A stretch of 64,000 nt of DNA, from NCBI RefSeq assembly GCF_009017415.1, contig NC_092404.1, positions 1,860,001-1,924,000 on the forward strand, written 5' to 3'. A program made the position numbers and the translations under genes. Under the pieces are notes generated by a model. The model was not told the origin of the DNA. It did not search any database and saw only the letters and a list, made by a program, of their open reading frames with translations. This document shows, piece after piece, positions 32,768 through 44,900 of this stretch (position 1 is the first letter of the stretch; every line of letters begins with the position of its first letter). Source of the stretch: Aspergillus flavus (taxonomy: Eukaryota; Ascomycota; Eurotiomycetes; Eurotiales; Aspergillaceae).

Positions 32768-35464
32768 TCTTAGGTAACAATATCGAGACAAAGATAGTTA
32801 ATGAGAGATACGACCTGGAACTGTCTTGCTTTATACCCCTCGATGAGGGGGGAGAAAGACTCTCCAGCAGGATTACTCAAGCCCATACACCTCGGTTTCC
32901 CATCTTTGAGTCCTCGGTTCCATATTCCCAAGCCCAAGAAGATAAAATGTCTTCTAATCAATCATGGTATGTAAGCCAATATAGACTTTCGTTACTGCGT
33001 GAGACAAACACTACTCGGATGTTGCATCAGACAGTTGCCAACGTCACTTCTCACGTAGCAACTGCTATTGTGGCAAACAGAATACTTCGGACTATGTATC
33101 CCCACATTTTATAGCTAAGTAGATCCCATGGGGTAATAAGTATGCAAAATACTCTAGGATACGGTGTTAGATCGTCTCCACTTCCTACCTAGCCAGGTAT
33201 CGTCACTATTCCTAATGCGTAACTTCTTGGGAGCCTCAGGATTCACCCACCAGCACTTGGTCTATGGACAGAATACCATTTTATATTATGAGGCGTTCTT
33301 AGAGCTGGAATTGTTGATCGGCGGCTTGGTCCACTACTGGTAGGAGTCTTTGTTGAATCTCAAGCCCTTCAAGCACTCTTCATATACTAAGTAGAACTAT
33401 ACCAGCACCTCTAGAGTCATTTTACATAGTCTCTGATTTTAATGCAGCTGTAACAAGCTTCAAACAAATCTATCAATAAAATCAGGCTTATCGATATGAT
33501 TAACGCCAACCTTCGCTTTAGCGCAACGTAGGATATACTATTCAGGTAGAAGGTCTGTCGACTAGGTAAGGATACGCGGGGGCGTCCAGGTTCAGCCGGT
33601 GGTGGGTTACGTTATTGATTGACTACTGGATTGATCTTCTACCCAATATTAGCTTGGAACTTTTGGACATGAGCAAAATGGGCTAAGGTAGGCAAGCTGA
33701 GCTGGTTTCGCAGGTCACCCTGACTATATGGTTCTAAATGTTACTTTTATACCCTGAACTTCTTACAAAAAATAGCCTTTGAATAGTTATTAGAGAGTTG
33801 AAGTGAAATACACAGATAATCCTACTCTATTATAGACCTCTTACACCAATTTAATCCTTTATTTGTCTTTGTCATTTGACCAAGCGTCTACTCTCTGAAA
33901 AGTATTGTCGAGTGCATAGATTGAGATGATGGATCTGATCAACGCTCTACTCTGAGTGGAAGCCTGGCAGATATAATACCATTGCAGACCTATTGTGTAC
34001 CTTTCCACTGTCAAGCTAGTCGCTATTTCGACCCTGACTTCGCCTGTCTACATTATTGGACTGCCTGTGCTAAGATGGTAAATGAATAAAACAACCAAAT
34101 CGCTCTGCTTAAGCCAGGCCATACAGACCCTCATTTCCCCCTGCAAATCAGCTCCAGTAAGATATCAATAGACTAATATTCTTTTTGATATATACTTTCT
34201 GTGATAGAAGGTCCGAAGCTGTGTTGCAACGCCGGACGATAGAGAGCCCACCGAGTCTCTGTGGAAGGTGCTCCGCACTTATGATCCAAATTCCTAGTCC
34301 CGGAGAATCACAAAAGAACTACAACTTCTCATCTCAAGCTCAGTGAATCGAAGGATAGTGCTGAGAAGGGATGTCAGTTCTGTGCCAGAATCATTGGGAC
34401 CACGCTCGGTAGTGTCTTGATATCAAACCCATCACATATGGCTTGTGTAATACCTTTCATGTACCATGATAATAGAACACTGAAGGACCGTGTGTACCAT
34501 GGAGAAGATGGAATAGTCCTGCCTAGCTGTCTACATATGGCATATGTTAGGATGGGATATGTGTCCGAAGATATTGTGCCAAACGGTCTTCTCGTTACGC
34601 CATGTGTAAATCAGTCACTTGTCTAGCGAAGGGTTAGGCTTTTCTGCTTACATGACACTACATTACAGCGGCCTCTAGATCCTGAGTGGCTCAAGGATGG
34701 TTGTTTGACCGACGTGGTTTTGGTTTAACTTAGCCGTTCGAAGTGTAATCAGGTTACTAGAAGTGTGATTCACACTAACAAAACATGATATGCACTTCCT
34801 AAACTCCTACATCAACCTTTTAACATAATACCAGTTGGACCATGTAATATAACCCATACCAACATGTCAGACCACAATCCAGCAACTACAATCTCATTAT
34901 ACCAACCGACTAGAGACTCCAAAACATGCACTGCAGCTGCAGTGCATGTCTCCTATGGCGGTATTGACTTTACAAACAGGAGCTGCTGTTGATCTTTAAA
35001 GACATTGGAGGGTTCAAGACTCCCAGAGTGATGTTTTGTGTGGTGTAAAGCTCTAAGGAGAAAATACGGGACTAAATCTCAATTAGTGGAAAAGATGGCT
35101 GAGTAAGAGCGTTGGATACTCTCAGTGGATTGGCTTTCATCTTCATTTGGTGGCGAGGTCTGGCCTGTGAGTTATCTGCTTTTGGCTTTATTGCTCGAAA
35201 ATGTTCGTTCCGTTGAGGGTACGATCTACATAAGGTCGATAGGTCTATTTGAAATGGAAGTATTTTCGGCTTTAGAGAAATGTTTACCCTGGTTCTCTTT
35301 CAGATTCTATAGTTTTAGTGTAGGTTGTATGGATAACCTTCAATGATTGACAGAGAGTATATTTTGATGAGCTCTACTCAAGACTGAAGCTGGTAATATG
35401 TACAAATGAAGTGAAGAATTCGATTGATTCAACAACTCACCACATCACCGTCCTTAGGGCCCTT
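32768..35464. other. gene-poor AT-rich region, 2.7 kb
   Basis: No gene supported. Small frames (for example 32614-33114 overlapping the DUF2306 start, 34417-34626 and 35125-35346) lack motifs. A 26-bp perfect palindrome lies at 34924-34949. The composition is compatible with degenerate repetitive DNA, but no transposon remnant could be identified by eye. Confidence 0.45.
34924..34949. repeat. 26-bp perfect palindrome
   Basis: The sequence reads the same on both strands, centred on CTGCAGCTGCAG (two PstI-type hexamers around a PvuII-type centre) with ACATGCA/TGCATGT arms. It can form a 13-bp stem without a loop. Not within a gene. Confidence 0.95.
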
Positions 35465-37151
35465 TTACAGGCACTGGCTGTAGTAGGGGTTCTGCTTGAC
35501 GCAGGTGTAGCCGCTCTCGCAGGTGGTGGGTCCGCTGTAGTTGATTCCACCGCACTGGTAGTAGTGGGCGACGGCGCCTGCGGAGCTGCTGGGTGCTGCG
35601 GTTGATCTGCTGGCGGTCACAGTGACAGTGGTTTGGTATCCACAGGCCGGGGAAGTCGCAAGAGTCGTCGGGGCGCTGCTTGTGGGCGCACCTGATGAAG
35701 CGCTGGACGAGTTGGAGGTTGGCTGAGGGGCTGGGTGAGATGGGGTAGGCGTGGCAGTGACAACTCCCGAGGTGGTTGAGGGGGCTTCGGCAACACTACT
35801 AGTGGAGGAGGACTCGACAGCACTGATGGTAGTCGAGGATGCAGAGGAAGTCGAGGCACTGACAGAGGTAGAGGTGCTGGCAGCTGCAGTTGAGGGGGCT
35901 GCGGAAGTGGCCGATGAGCTGGTGCTAGCGCCAGTGCCGTCCACGAAGTATTTCTTCAGGATAGGGAGGTATGTAGAGTAAGCAGTTCCGTCAGTCGGCT
36001 CCATGCTGTACATGTAGGAACCCCACCAGGGGCCAGCCGACCACCATTCGGCACCCATCCAGACGTCGGAGTTGTCTGACATGTAAGAGAGGAGACCCTC
36101 GACAGCCTGCTCGCACTGCTCGTTGACACCGCCGGCGAATTCACCCAGGAAACCCTTCTTGTTGTTGGTCTTCAACCACTCCGTGGCGGTCTGCAGCCTC
36201 TCCTTGCCGATGGTTGAGCTGGCACAGGTCTCGGAGGTACCAGAGCCATCCGAATCGAGATACTGGTGCATCTCGTAGACAATCTTGTCTTGCGGGTCAG
36301 TCAATTGACTGAGGTTGTCGTTGGTATCGGCCCACTTCCAAGCACCCGAGTACGAATTGCCCTCAACAAAAATGTATTGGGTCGTGGCTCCAGCCGCGCG
36401 AATGCCGTCAATGGCGGCCTGGTTTAGGCTAAGGACGAGAGACTGTTCCATATCGTGGTACTCGTTGTCTGCATATGTTAGTATTCAAATCCCCTTGGGA
36501 GCAGGCGGTGTCCTTGTCTCACTAGTATCGAAGATGACCTTCTCGTTCGATGCAAATTCTCCAGCGACGGTCTTCCAGAATGTTTTAAAGTCAGAAGTAG
36601 AAGAAATGATACTTCCAGAGCTATGTAATTGTTTAGCTTCATATAGCCTCTCACCACATAAACTATGGATGGTCTTACTATCGTCCGTAGTTGTGGGGGT
36701 CGAGAACGGCGTAAGCACCGCTATCAGTGACGGCTTGGACAGTCTACAGAGGCGTTAGTTAATATTGTATGACCATCCATCGGGTGTGGACATACAGATT
36801 TCAGGTCCTTCAAATAGGTCGCGTCCAGAGATCCAGTCATCTGGTTGGGTGCCAAACGCTCCATGAGGAAGGGAATACGGAAGACGTTCATTCCATCATC
36901 CCTCAGAACCTGAATCTTAGATGTATCAGGCCAAGTGTAGTCGGTGCCCAGTGTTCCTGGGATGCTGGATCCGAACTCAGCGCCAGATTCGCTAACGCCG
37001 ACCCCTAAGCTCATTCGTTAGATCCAGTAACTTCAGAGTCAATACTTGACGTACAGGTGAATCCCGAGCCACGCTTTTTGATATCACGCGTGGGATACGC
37101 ATGCACCAGGCTTGCAGCACTTGCAGCCACGATCAAGTTGCCAATTCTCAT
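35465..37151 (-). CDS. GH5 endo-beta-1,4-glucanase with C-terminal CBM1
   Basis: Five exons (37151-37055, 37004-36796, 36743-36679, 36620-36523, 36468-35465) give 490 aa. A signal peptide ([18 protein letters not shown]) is followed by a Kex2-like KKR site. The GH5 catalytic domain shows [30 protein letters not shown], the acid/base Glu159 in NNEYHDM and the nucleophile Glu266 in FLGEFAGG. A long Ser/Thr/Ala linker leads to a fungal cellulose-binding module CBM1 ([20 protein letters not shown]) at the very C-terminus. It is a secreted cellulase that cuts internal beta-1,4-glucan bonds in plant cell walls. All introns have good splice signals. Expression is probably induced by cellulose, as in related genes. 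Confidence 0.93.
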
Positions 37152-38722
37152 TTTGAATGAATGTATGCCGAGCTTGTCGGAGAAGAAAAGAATGACGAAA
37201 AGAGCGAAGGAATAAAGGACAAAATGAATGAATGAATGACAAGAACCAGTCTTGAGCTTCGAGTGTTAGAGCATCGCCAGAAAACGTTGCAAGTCATACA
37301 TTTTTATATGCATTCGGGCTTGGAAAGAGAAATATCCGGTGATTCCGCAGGTCTCCACATTAATCTCATCCAGAAATTCTACCGTAGAAGTTCTACTAGA
37401 ATTCTGAGACAGCTAACCTGTGGGCTGATTCAGAATCGGTTTCCTTAGTGTGCGCATTTCCTAAGATGGAACACATTCCCGAGTGCCCCCGTGGGCCGAT
37501 AAGTTGTTGCCTGCTCGATATGAAGAGGCGTTCAAGCTAGCTAGTAGTCGGCTATTTTAATATAATTCAGGGGCCTAATAAAAGGAACAGTATGTCAGAA
37601 ACCATTAAGAGAGTTCCGGTGGTGCTAATGAATGGTCTCAAGACATCGCGATGTTATCGCCGTTCATCTATGAAGCACGGACTTGTGGGACCGGCGGAAA
37701 TGAATCAAGCTCCTGCGCCAATAGTCGATTACTTAGGGCACGCCTAACCATCAATAAGCCAGACTAAGCAATTAATTCGAATGGATCCAGTCTGGCAGAA
37801 ATCTGATTATTCGCTCTTATGGCAAAACTGCGGCAAATTACAGATCCAGCTTCGTGGGGCCAGGCGCATAGTGAGCGAAATATGTTATCAAGATGAAACA
37901 CGAAGAAGCTCCGCAGATTGGTGGAGGAACCTCGACAAAATCCGTTGTGGGTGCTCGGCAAGTTCCTTAACGGCCAACATTGGAATAGTGGGCAACACCA
38001 GGGATTAGGTGAAATCTTAGCAAAGCTTGTTCGATGAAACTGAAACGGTAAGAACCGTGGAAGGATCATCGGACGCTGGTACAATCGATTGAGGAGCGCT
38101 TACTATGAGACATTAGCTCCCAGGGCCCCCGTGATAGGCTTGAAACTAATCATAGCTGGTAGTTGACTTGGATGCGAGCGCTGCACGGAACCAAAAAAAA
38201 AAAATCTCCGTCTCTGTGGATTCGTTATCAACATATACCGCGAATTTGTCGAATCTTACATTGTACGTCCGAGTGCATGCGTAAGAGGAAAGGGGCTGAG
38301 CAGAATCAAGACCAAATGACCCTCTGCGCCATGTGGCGAGAGATCTTTCCAAGCAAAGACTGTGGGATCATATCAAAGGAACCGAGACTGATTTAAAATC
38401 GCCGAATGTTGCGTGACTCGACATGCACCTGATCTGGCATGAGTCAAGGCCAACACGTGCAAAGGGGAACTCGGCCCTTGCATTTGGGTGGATAATAGTG
38501 ATTACTATTGACAACGCTCCTACTACTATCCATATTATTGTTAGCACTACTATCATTACTACAGTGACGACTCCACTGTACAATACCTAGAGTGAAGGTG
38601 AGATGTGCTCGACTGCAAAATGAGAGTAAAATTGGGCATCATGTCAATTTTGCTATGTATGTACAAGAATCAATCATCACGGCGGAGAAGAGCAGGACAG
38701 CCAAGATAGGCCGTTGAAATGA
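37152..38722. other. intergenic, promoter side of the cellulase gene
   Basis: Contains the upstream region of the GH5 gene and the 3' end of the TANGO2 gene. Several short frames are unsupported. A run of twelve A residues lies near 38193-38204. Confidence 0.5.
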
Positions 38723-39746
38723 TTATTGGTTTACTTGGAACTCGTATGATCGGTCTCCGTTGCCAAGTGGAATAGCGTTCACCTCATTGTCATAAAGGGT
38801 GCGTTCAAAGTACCTCACTCGTCCGTCTTTACTTACAAGGATAACGGTTTGCTTTTGGGTACCGTACGCACCATGCAAGTATGACTGGTCCAGCTCATCG
38901 CCCTGCTTGGCTCCAGTCGCTTTTTCCTCGGCACAAGGCACGGCTACTCCATCAGCTGACCTCGCATGTACCTCCTTAACCCCAAGCTTGGGGATGAAAA
39001 TACTCTTCCTAAAGTGCGGGAGATAGTCTTCCGCAGTTGCACCTTCGGAAAGGTTAGGGAGCGTATTCTTGCTTAATAACCCAAGTAGTCTATCAATTAG
39101 TCCATCTTCATCTTCTCCGGCCCCAACGTGTGCCTGGATAGCTTCAATCATCAGCTTCTCGCCATCGATGATCTTTGGCCAGGAGCGGTCATCAAAATGT
39201 GTGTTGCTTAGCCCCACTGTTTGGCCATTTTCTGTCGCCAACCAGGTAACCTGGTCTATATTAGATGAGCGATTGGAGATCACAGCCAATGGCTCATTGA
39301 CATAGCCGCACACCAGGCTAAATCCCCCGACGTTTCTCGCCGTGGCACTTGCTACCATCCGCTGCGCAAAGTCCCGAGTAGATTCTCTAGGCTCAGGGGC
39401 GACCGTAAGCCAGCCGTTGACGATAGCACCTCGACTTTGTGTGCCGGTAGCCTTTTCGGACGTATCTTCACGATAGTTCGTCAAAACGGCAATTTTTCCC
39501 TCCTTCGTGATTCCCATCCATGTTCCTTGTGTAGCACGTGCTAGGTCTCGGCCACCCAATATATTGGAGTTTGATCCGGGCCACCAATCAGCTGGGGCGG
39601 TCGGTCGACGCAGGTATTCCTAGACATTGTTAGGTCACGACGTATCAGTTGTTCCTGTTGCAGGTGGTTCAATCGCATACATCCCTGTTGTCGATAACAA
39701 TAAGCGAATAAGATGGATGGGCTGTAGATATTAATGCAATGCACAT
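38723..39746 (-). CDS. TANGO2 / NRDE-domain protein
   Basis: Two exons (39746-39681, 39619-38723) give 320 aa. The protein starts directly with MCIALIS, and the NRD motif straddles the intron (VIDNRDEYLRRPTAPADWW), the signature of the NRDE/TANGO2 family. In that family the Cys at position 2 resembles an N-terminal nucleophile. Further family blocks are GGRDLARATQGTWMGI, VLTNYREDTS, SRGAIVNGWL, LVCGY and GLSNTHFDD. Human TANGO2 affects Golgi/ER organisation and lipid or haem metabolism; the fungal role is not settled. The second exon is long and open to the end. The short first exon of 22 codons was placed by reading-frame continuity and would be missed by a single-ORF search. Confidence 0.9.
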
Positions 39747-40897
39747 TTCAACGGCTCGGGAGGTTCAGGTCGTTATCGTGGGCGGGTGTGAGACAAGGGT
39801 ATAGTGCTGCTTGGAGGGGGAGCACCGTTATTGGGTATGAACTACCAGTTTCTTGGTCACAGATATGTTCAAATCTTGATGTATTTCGTAAATAATATTA
39901 TAGGAAGGTCATCAAAGATATACAGGCATCAAATTTCCAAATTCGTGGAAGTCGTGAGGGAAAGACACGAGAACTACAGGCACTGAAGTCATCGGGCAGA
40001 GACCCTGCCGGCAGATTCCCCTCACCGCCTGTCTGGTGCTCCGTCATCGGGACCCACCGGTGTGGGGCTCGCTTCCTCAAATAGCAGCGTCTCACGTGAT
40101 TAGCTAGTTGACTCAGCACATTGAGTTATTTTGAGATGCAAAAAAGTACGATTTGAGACATACTCTCTCCTGCAAGGTACTACACAAACCTTCGGGTCAT
40201 ATCTTGAATGAACTGACGGTTTTGTTTGGCGTTTGTTTGGAAGATTCGACACGTAGTAGGATGACCTGGAAGCGTAGTCAGAAGACTGGATATGAACACC
40301 CAAGCCAATTTCCTGCGGACAAGTTTCAGTAGTAATTAATAGCAAAGCAACCACGTTGCTTTTGACCAGCAACACCTCAGCTTCATCCAATATATGCTAT
40401 TAGTTATATATCTTCATATATCGTCCGGATAAACTTTTTGCAGGCATTTGACGAACCTTAAATCATGACGTCAAGCAGAGTGTGATTCGCTGCAATCGTA
40501 ATCCCGGAAATGGGAAAGTTGCCCTAATCTCGTCGATGGTTCTTCCAGCTCCATCTACTAAACTTGTAAGAGTAATAGTGGATGGATCACAGTAGGGCTG
40601 ATCTCCCTTAAGGCAACCACCGTCGTGTCGTGTTGGCCTTTTCTTTCTTTCCCCTAACCACCCTTCCTTCAAAATCATATTTCTCCTCTCCTCTCTTTCT
40701 CTAGTTGCCATTGCGGCTGGCCGCTTCTTATTCCGCCCTCAGCTGGTCGCGTGAAGCCTCGTCGATCATATTTCTTTTGCCCCGCAAAAGCAAAGGCTTC
40801 CCTGACCGCCAAAGATTCTACCAACCCTTACCGACTCATTCACGTCGGCCACGTTTGAGACGTTTCTAAGCCAGTGAAATATTCTCCGTCTTCCATC
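39747..40897. other. divergent intergenic region
   Basis: Lies between the TANGO2 gene (minus) and the Yop1-like gene (plus) and should hold both promoters. A 96-codon minus frame (40100-40390) and an 82-codon frame (40463-40711) are not supported. The plus strand is CT-rich near 40640-40700. Confidence 0.5.
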
Positions 40898-41987
40898 ATG
40901 TTTGGTATCATCGCCGATTTATTGTCGTAAGTGATATGACTCCTATTTCCGGAAATCCCGGAACTGTGCCTCTATATCTCTCAAGAATCTTCTGCCTGCT
41001 TCGGGAATGCTAACAGGAATTCATGCGTAGCTCGATCATCACGATCCTCTTCCCTATCTTCGCTTCTTTCAAAGCCCTCCGCTCGGCGAACCCCTCTCAG
41101 CTCGCACCATGGTTGATGTATTGGGTGGTCCTGTCGGCCATTTTGATGGCTGAGTCCTGGACGGTCTGGATTTTGGGATGGTATGTTACCTCAACCGGAA
41201 ATCACCACGATACAGGTGTCTAATGTACAACCTATACAGGCTTCCATTCTATAGCTGGATCCGTCTCTTCTTCTTTTCCTATCTGGTCCTGCCACAGACT
41301 CAGGGTGCCAGAATCCTATACCAGACTTACGTGGACCCGTTCCTGGCCCAGCACGAACGAGAAATCGAAGAGTTCATCGGTCGCTCCCATGAGCGTGCCA
41401 AGGCTCTGGGCCTCCAATACTTTTACCAGGGGCTGGATTGGGTACGCGAGAATGTTTTCCACCTGCCCGCCCAACAGGCTGCCGCTCCGCCTCCGGCGAC
41501 AGGCCCTGCTGCATACGCTCAGTCGCTTCTCTCGCGGTTCAACGTCCCGACGGCTGCCGGAGGAAATGCCACTACTCCTGCCCAGGGCAACGACTGGCTT
41601 TCGGCCATTGGCTCGGCCGTGGCCTCTATGACCTCCACCGGTAAGACTCCGGAGGCACGGGCGGAGGAACTCTCGGCCAGCGGCTCCTTCTTGCCCCGTG
41701 ATATGGCCGGCATGTCTCATGATGAGAAGGCCAAATACCTCTCGAACCAGCAGGATATGTTGGAGGTGCTGCGCAATGCGTTGGCGAAGGAACAGCAAAA
41801 CCTGCACGGACGTGATGATGACCTCGCGTACGGCTCGTCCTTGAGGAAGAACCGTAGCGACAACTCGTTTGATCATATCGAGCCCGAGGATATCCGTAAT
41901 CAGTCGACCAGCAGCAACTGGACGTCTGGTGTAGACTATGCGGTGCGAGCAGCGGAGGAATTGGCTCGATCCCGCGGTTCTCACTAA
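40898..41987 (+). CDS. Yop1/REEP-type TB2/DP1/HVA22 membrane protein
   Basis: Three exons (40898-40926, 41031-41180, 41240-41987) give 308 aa. The hydrophobic TB2/DP1/HVA22 region spans about residues 5-105, with the conserved LFPIFASFKALRS, WLMYWVVLSAILMAE and the PFYSWIRLFFFSYLVLPQTQGARILYQ signature read in pieces across the second intron. These proteins form hairpins that curve tubular ER. An amphipathic region EIEEFIGRSHERAKALG follows, as in reticulon-like proteins. The C-terminal 180 residues are Ala/Pro/Ser-rich and probably cytosolic. Yeast Yop1 is only about 180 residues, so this is the longer REEP1-4-like form found in filamentous fungi. All exon junctions keep frame. Confidence 0.9.
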
Positions 41988-42427
41988 GCGTGATCGGGCT
42001 CTTTCGCGCTTCTGTCAAACTTTCGGTCTTTGTTTTTGTTTTTGCTGAATTCAAAATGGGTTGTGTGTATGCAGGATAGATGGTCTGAACAATTAGAAAG
42101 GGAATTTTTAATTGGTTGAATGACTTGTTATTCACGGGGTAAATGCGCCTTGCCGCAGTCGTTGTATGCGCTAGCGAGTGGGCGCGTATGCAGAAAAACA
42201 TGGAGTAAATCAACAGCCTCGTCATTACGTCCCCTCTTCCCGTCAAACCCCCGCAAGGTCTTCACTCTCCGGGACATTGCTTTTTCTCGAGGATTAGCTT
42301 CTCTGCCCAGCTACTTGGTGTGCCGTAACGCGTCAGTCTTATAAGAACCCTCTTTCTGGTCAGTTACTCCTCGATCCATAAACCTTGCCTTCAGCTGCAG
42401 TGCTTCAAGCGTTCACTCTCCAGAATC
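41988..42427. other. intergenic
   Basis: A short gap between two plus-strand genes. An overlapping minus frame (41626-42246) is a shadow of the Yop1-like gene. Confidence 0.5.
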
Positions 42428-42983
42428 ATGGAACGACTGCAGCAAATCGTAGCACATCTCCAACCGTCCAATCTCTCCACGGAGTCCATCCTAAACACCT
42501 CCAAAGGATTTGCCAATCATGTGGTGGACCAAGCATCCCAGGTAGACTGGTCAAATCTTCCTAGCAAAACCGCACAATATGTTTCAGAGAACCCGAAGAG
42601 CCTTCTCTGGGGAGCGGTGCAAGTTGGGACCTTTCTCTGCCCCGGCGTGGTTACTGGACCTCTTATGCACGTCGCTGGGTTTACAGGCGCTGGACCAGCT
42701 GCTGGTATGTCTTTTTCTTTTAAAACTATACCTTTTTCTTCGCTGCCTGTCATCTACTACATTTCGTCAAAGATAGCGACCGCTGCTGACGCATCATGCG
42801 ATAGGCTCAGCGGCTGCATGGGCGCAGAGTCACATGGCACCTGTTGCTAGACAAGGGGTCTTTGCGTATGTTCAGAGCACTGCAATGAAGGGGTACGGAC
42901 GCACTGTTGTCGAAGGCGTGGCTCGAGGTATGGTTCTGGCGCCGCGAGCTGCGGCCGGGGCATGGAGATACTTTCGGGGATAA
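42428..42983 (+). CDS. IFI6/IFI27 (ISG12)-like small membrane protein
   Basis: Two exons (42428-42704, 42805-42983) give 151 aa. The N-terminal 60 residues are hydrophilic and amphipathic. The C-terminal half is a glycine/alanine-rich hydrophobic domain, VGTFLCPGVVTGPLMHVAGF followed by TGAGPAAGSAAAWAQSHMAP, which is the pattern of the interferon alpha-inducible IFI6/IFI27 family (PF06140). In animals these proteins sit in mitochondria or ER and affect apoptosis. Fungal members exist but have no known role. The intron lies inside the GPAAGSAAA block, so the motif is intact only after splicing. The unspliced frame runs into an unrelated tail and stops at about 42850. Confidence 0.8.
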
Positions 42984-44900
42984 ACAATATTATAGATGAA
43001 CAGTGTTTCTGCGTCGATACTATGGTGATTCTGTGAGCTTTATAGTAAACATTGAGTTTGTTTGAGGCGAGTCAAAGTGAATGCTTGTGGTCTCTACTAG
43101 GTATCATGAGGGATGGATTACGGTTACGACAATATATATGTTTGCCTAGAACAATGAAATATCAGCAGATTTTGAACAACTTAGACCTTTCAACAGCTAG
43201 AGCAAGGTTCCTTTAAAGTTTATTACAAGAGATAGTAGACTTAGACTGAACTGCGGCATGACAGACTTTGGTCAGCAGGATGACTATTGTATCATGCTAT
43301 ACTCGGCTATAAATAAATATACAATCTGCGGTATCAACTAAGCGGCAGGGTGGCTGCCCAACGCGCCCATAGATTCGATCGATCCTTGCAGGAACATGAG
43401 AATAACGACACCCGACCCTGCTTTTGCAGCTAGTCTCCTTTGACTATTGAACGGAAGTCGGTGAAGTTGAGTGTACGCGTTATAGATGGTGGCGTCCATG
43501 GAAGTGAGGCTGACGAGTCAGTGACTCTGGTACACTAACCCCGTCTCGGTTTAAGTCCGGTTGGTTGGGTGATCGTGGCAATTCACGCCTGAGGTGTCGA
43601 CCACTCTTCATGATCCCTCTTGAATGGATAATTTTCATGATGAGGCTCCACTTGGCATAGATCGTTGGACCGTGAGAGGTACCAGTGCGCTGCTGTGGCC
43701 AATCATCAAGGAAAACTAAACGATTCACAGTCATAATATGAATCACAGTTGGAGGGCAATACTACTTTGTAGTAGTCGACAGTTGAAAGGACTGACGCAT
43801 TGACTGGCTGAACAAGCAAAGAGCAATGACCGAGAGTCTGAATCGTGAATGAGTGACGGCTTGGCGCTGCTTTTTCTTGTCCGCCTCAACCCGACTTGTT
43901 CCCGATCGGGTAACCAGCCTGGTTCTGTATTGTTCGGCTGGAGAGAATGATTGATTGAATGTTAGTCCTTCCAGCACCTAATCTAGACTAGACTAATGGT
44001 ATTTGGCTCCGTCACTTGCTCCTACTCAGCTTGTTTTGTCTCTTCCCTGAGGTGGAGTGCGTATTGTGGTATGTATTTTTGGTATACTCCGTACGTTGTA
44101 CGGAGAACTGTCCGATCTTCCTCTCTTTCCTTTCCGCCATTTCTTGTTCTTAAAAGAAAGGAACAAAATATGTATAATAATAAAAGGGAGGGAAAATAGA
44201 ATAGAGTAAACTGATGCAGCATGATTGTCTCTTTGAAACAATAGAAATAATAAAAGGAAGCCTTAAGTGGTCCTATCAGGAATACCGCAAGTTTTGTGTT
44301 GTTCACTGCCTGCATTGCTGGTATGGTTTCTTCCGTACGGAATTTTTATTTTTATTTTATTTTTTTATTTTTTATTTTACGTTGTCGGTCTCGCTCGTTT
44401 CCACTTTGAGCAGTGAAAAAAAAAGCACCACCAGAACAGAAGAAAAAAAAGAGGAACCAGCGAAATCTTTCCCTACTTCCTCTTTTTTCCTCCCCCCTCT
44501 TTGGAATTTATTATTCTTTTCCCTTTTTTTTCCTGCTTTACCCCAGGATTCTTCGTCGTTTACCCACGACGTTTCTTTTTTGATTCTCTTTTATCATCAG
44601 AGAATTCCTTTTTTTTTGTGTATCGGTGGTTCTTCTTTCCGATACCTTAAAAAAATCCCTCTGGTTTTATTATCCAATTTCCGTGGGATAATAAAATTGA
44701 CATCTATTTGATGTGGGATCTGGAGTGTGTTCGCCTTCTGCTGTAACACGCTTTGACATCACCCACACTGCTTTCTTATTATCAAAAACTCCTTCCCGCT
44801 TATCTCAAAACTTTTTTTTTCTCTTCCTTCTTCCCTTTTTCTTCCCCCTCCAACCTAAAAGCGCTTTTGTTTTTAACAACTCACTTAACCTACCTGTCTA
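42984..44900. other. intergenic and eIF4G upstream region
   Basis: The first kilobase has no supported gene. From about 44330 to 44880 the plus strand is very T- and CT-rich with several T8-T9 runs, typical of the long promoter and 5' leader of a highly expressed gene. Frames of 165, 97 and 88 codons in this stretch are low-complexity chance frames. Confidence 0.5.
44711..44746 (+). promoter_or_regulatory. possible upstream ORF of eIF4G
   Basis: ATG at 44711 followed by ten further codons and TAA at 44744-44746, 154 bp before the main start. It would act only if the transcript starts upstream of 44711, which the sequence alone does not show. Confidence 0.35.
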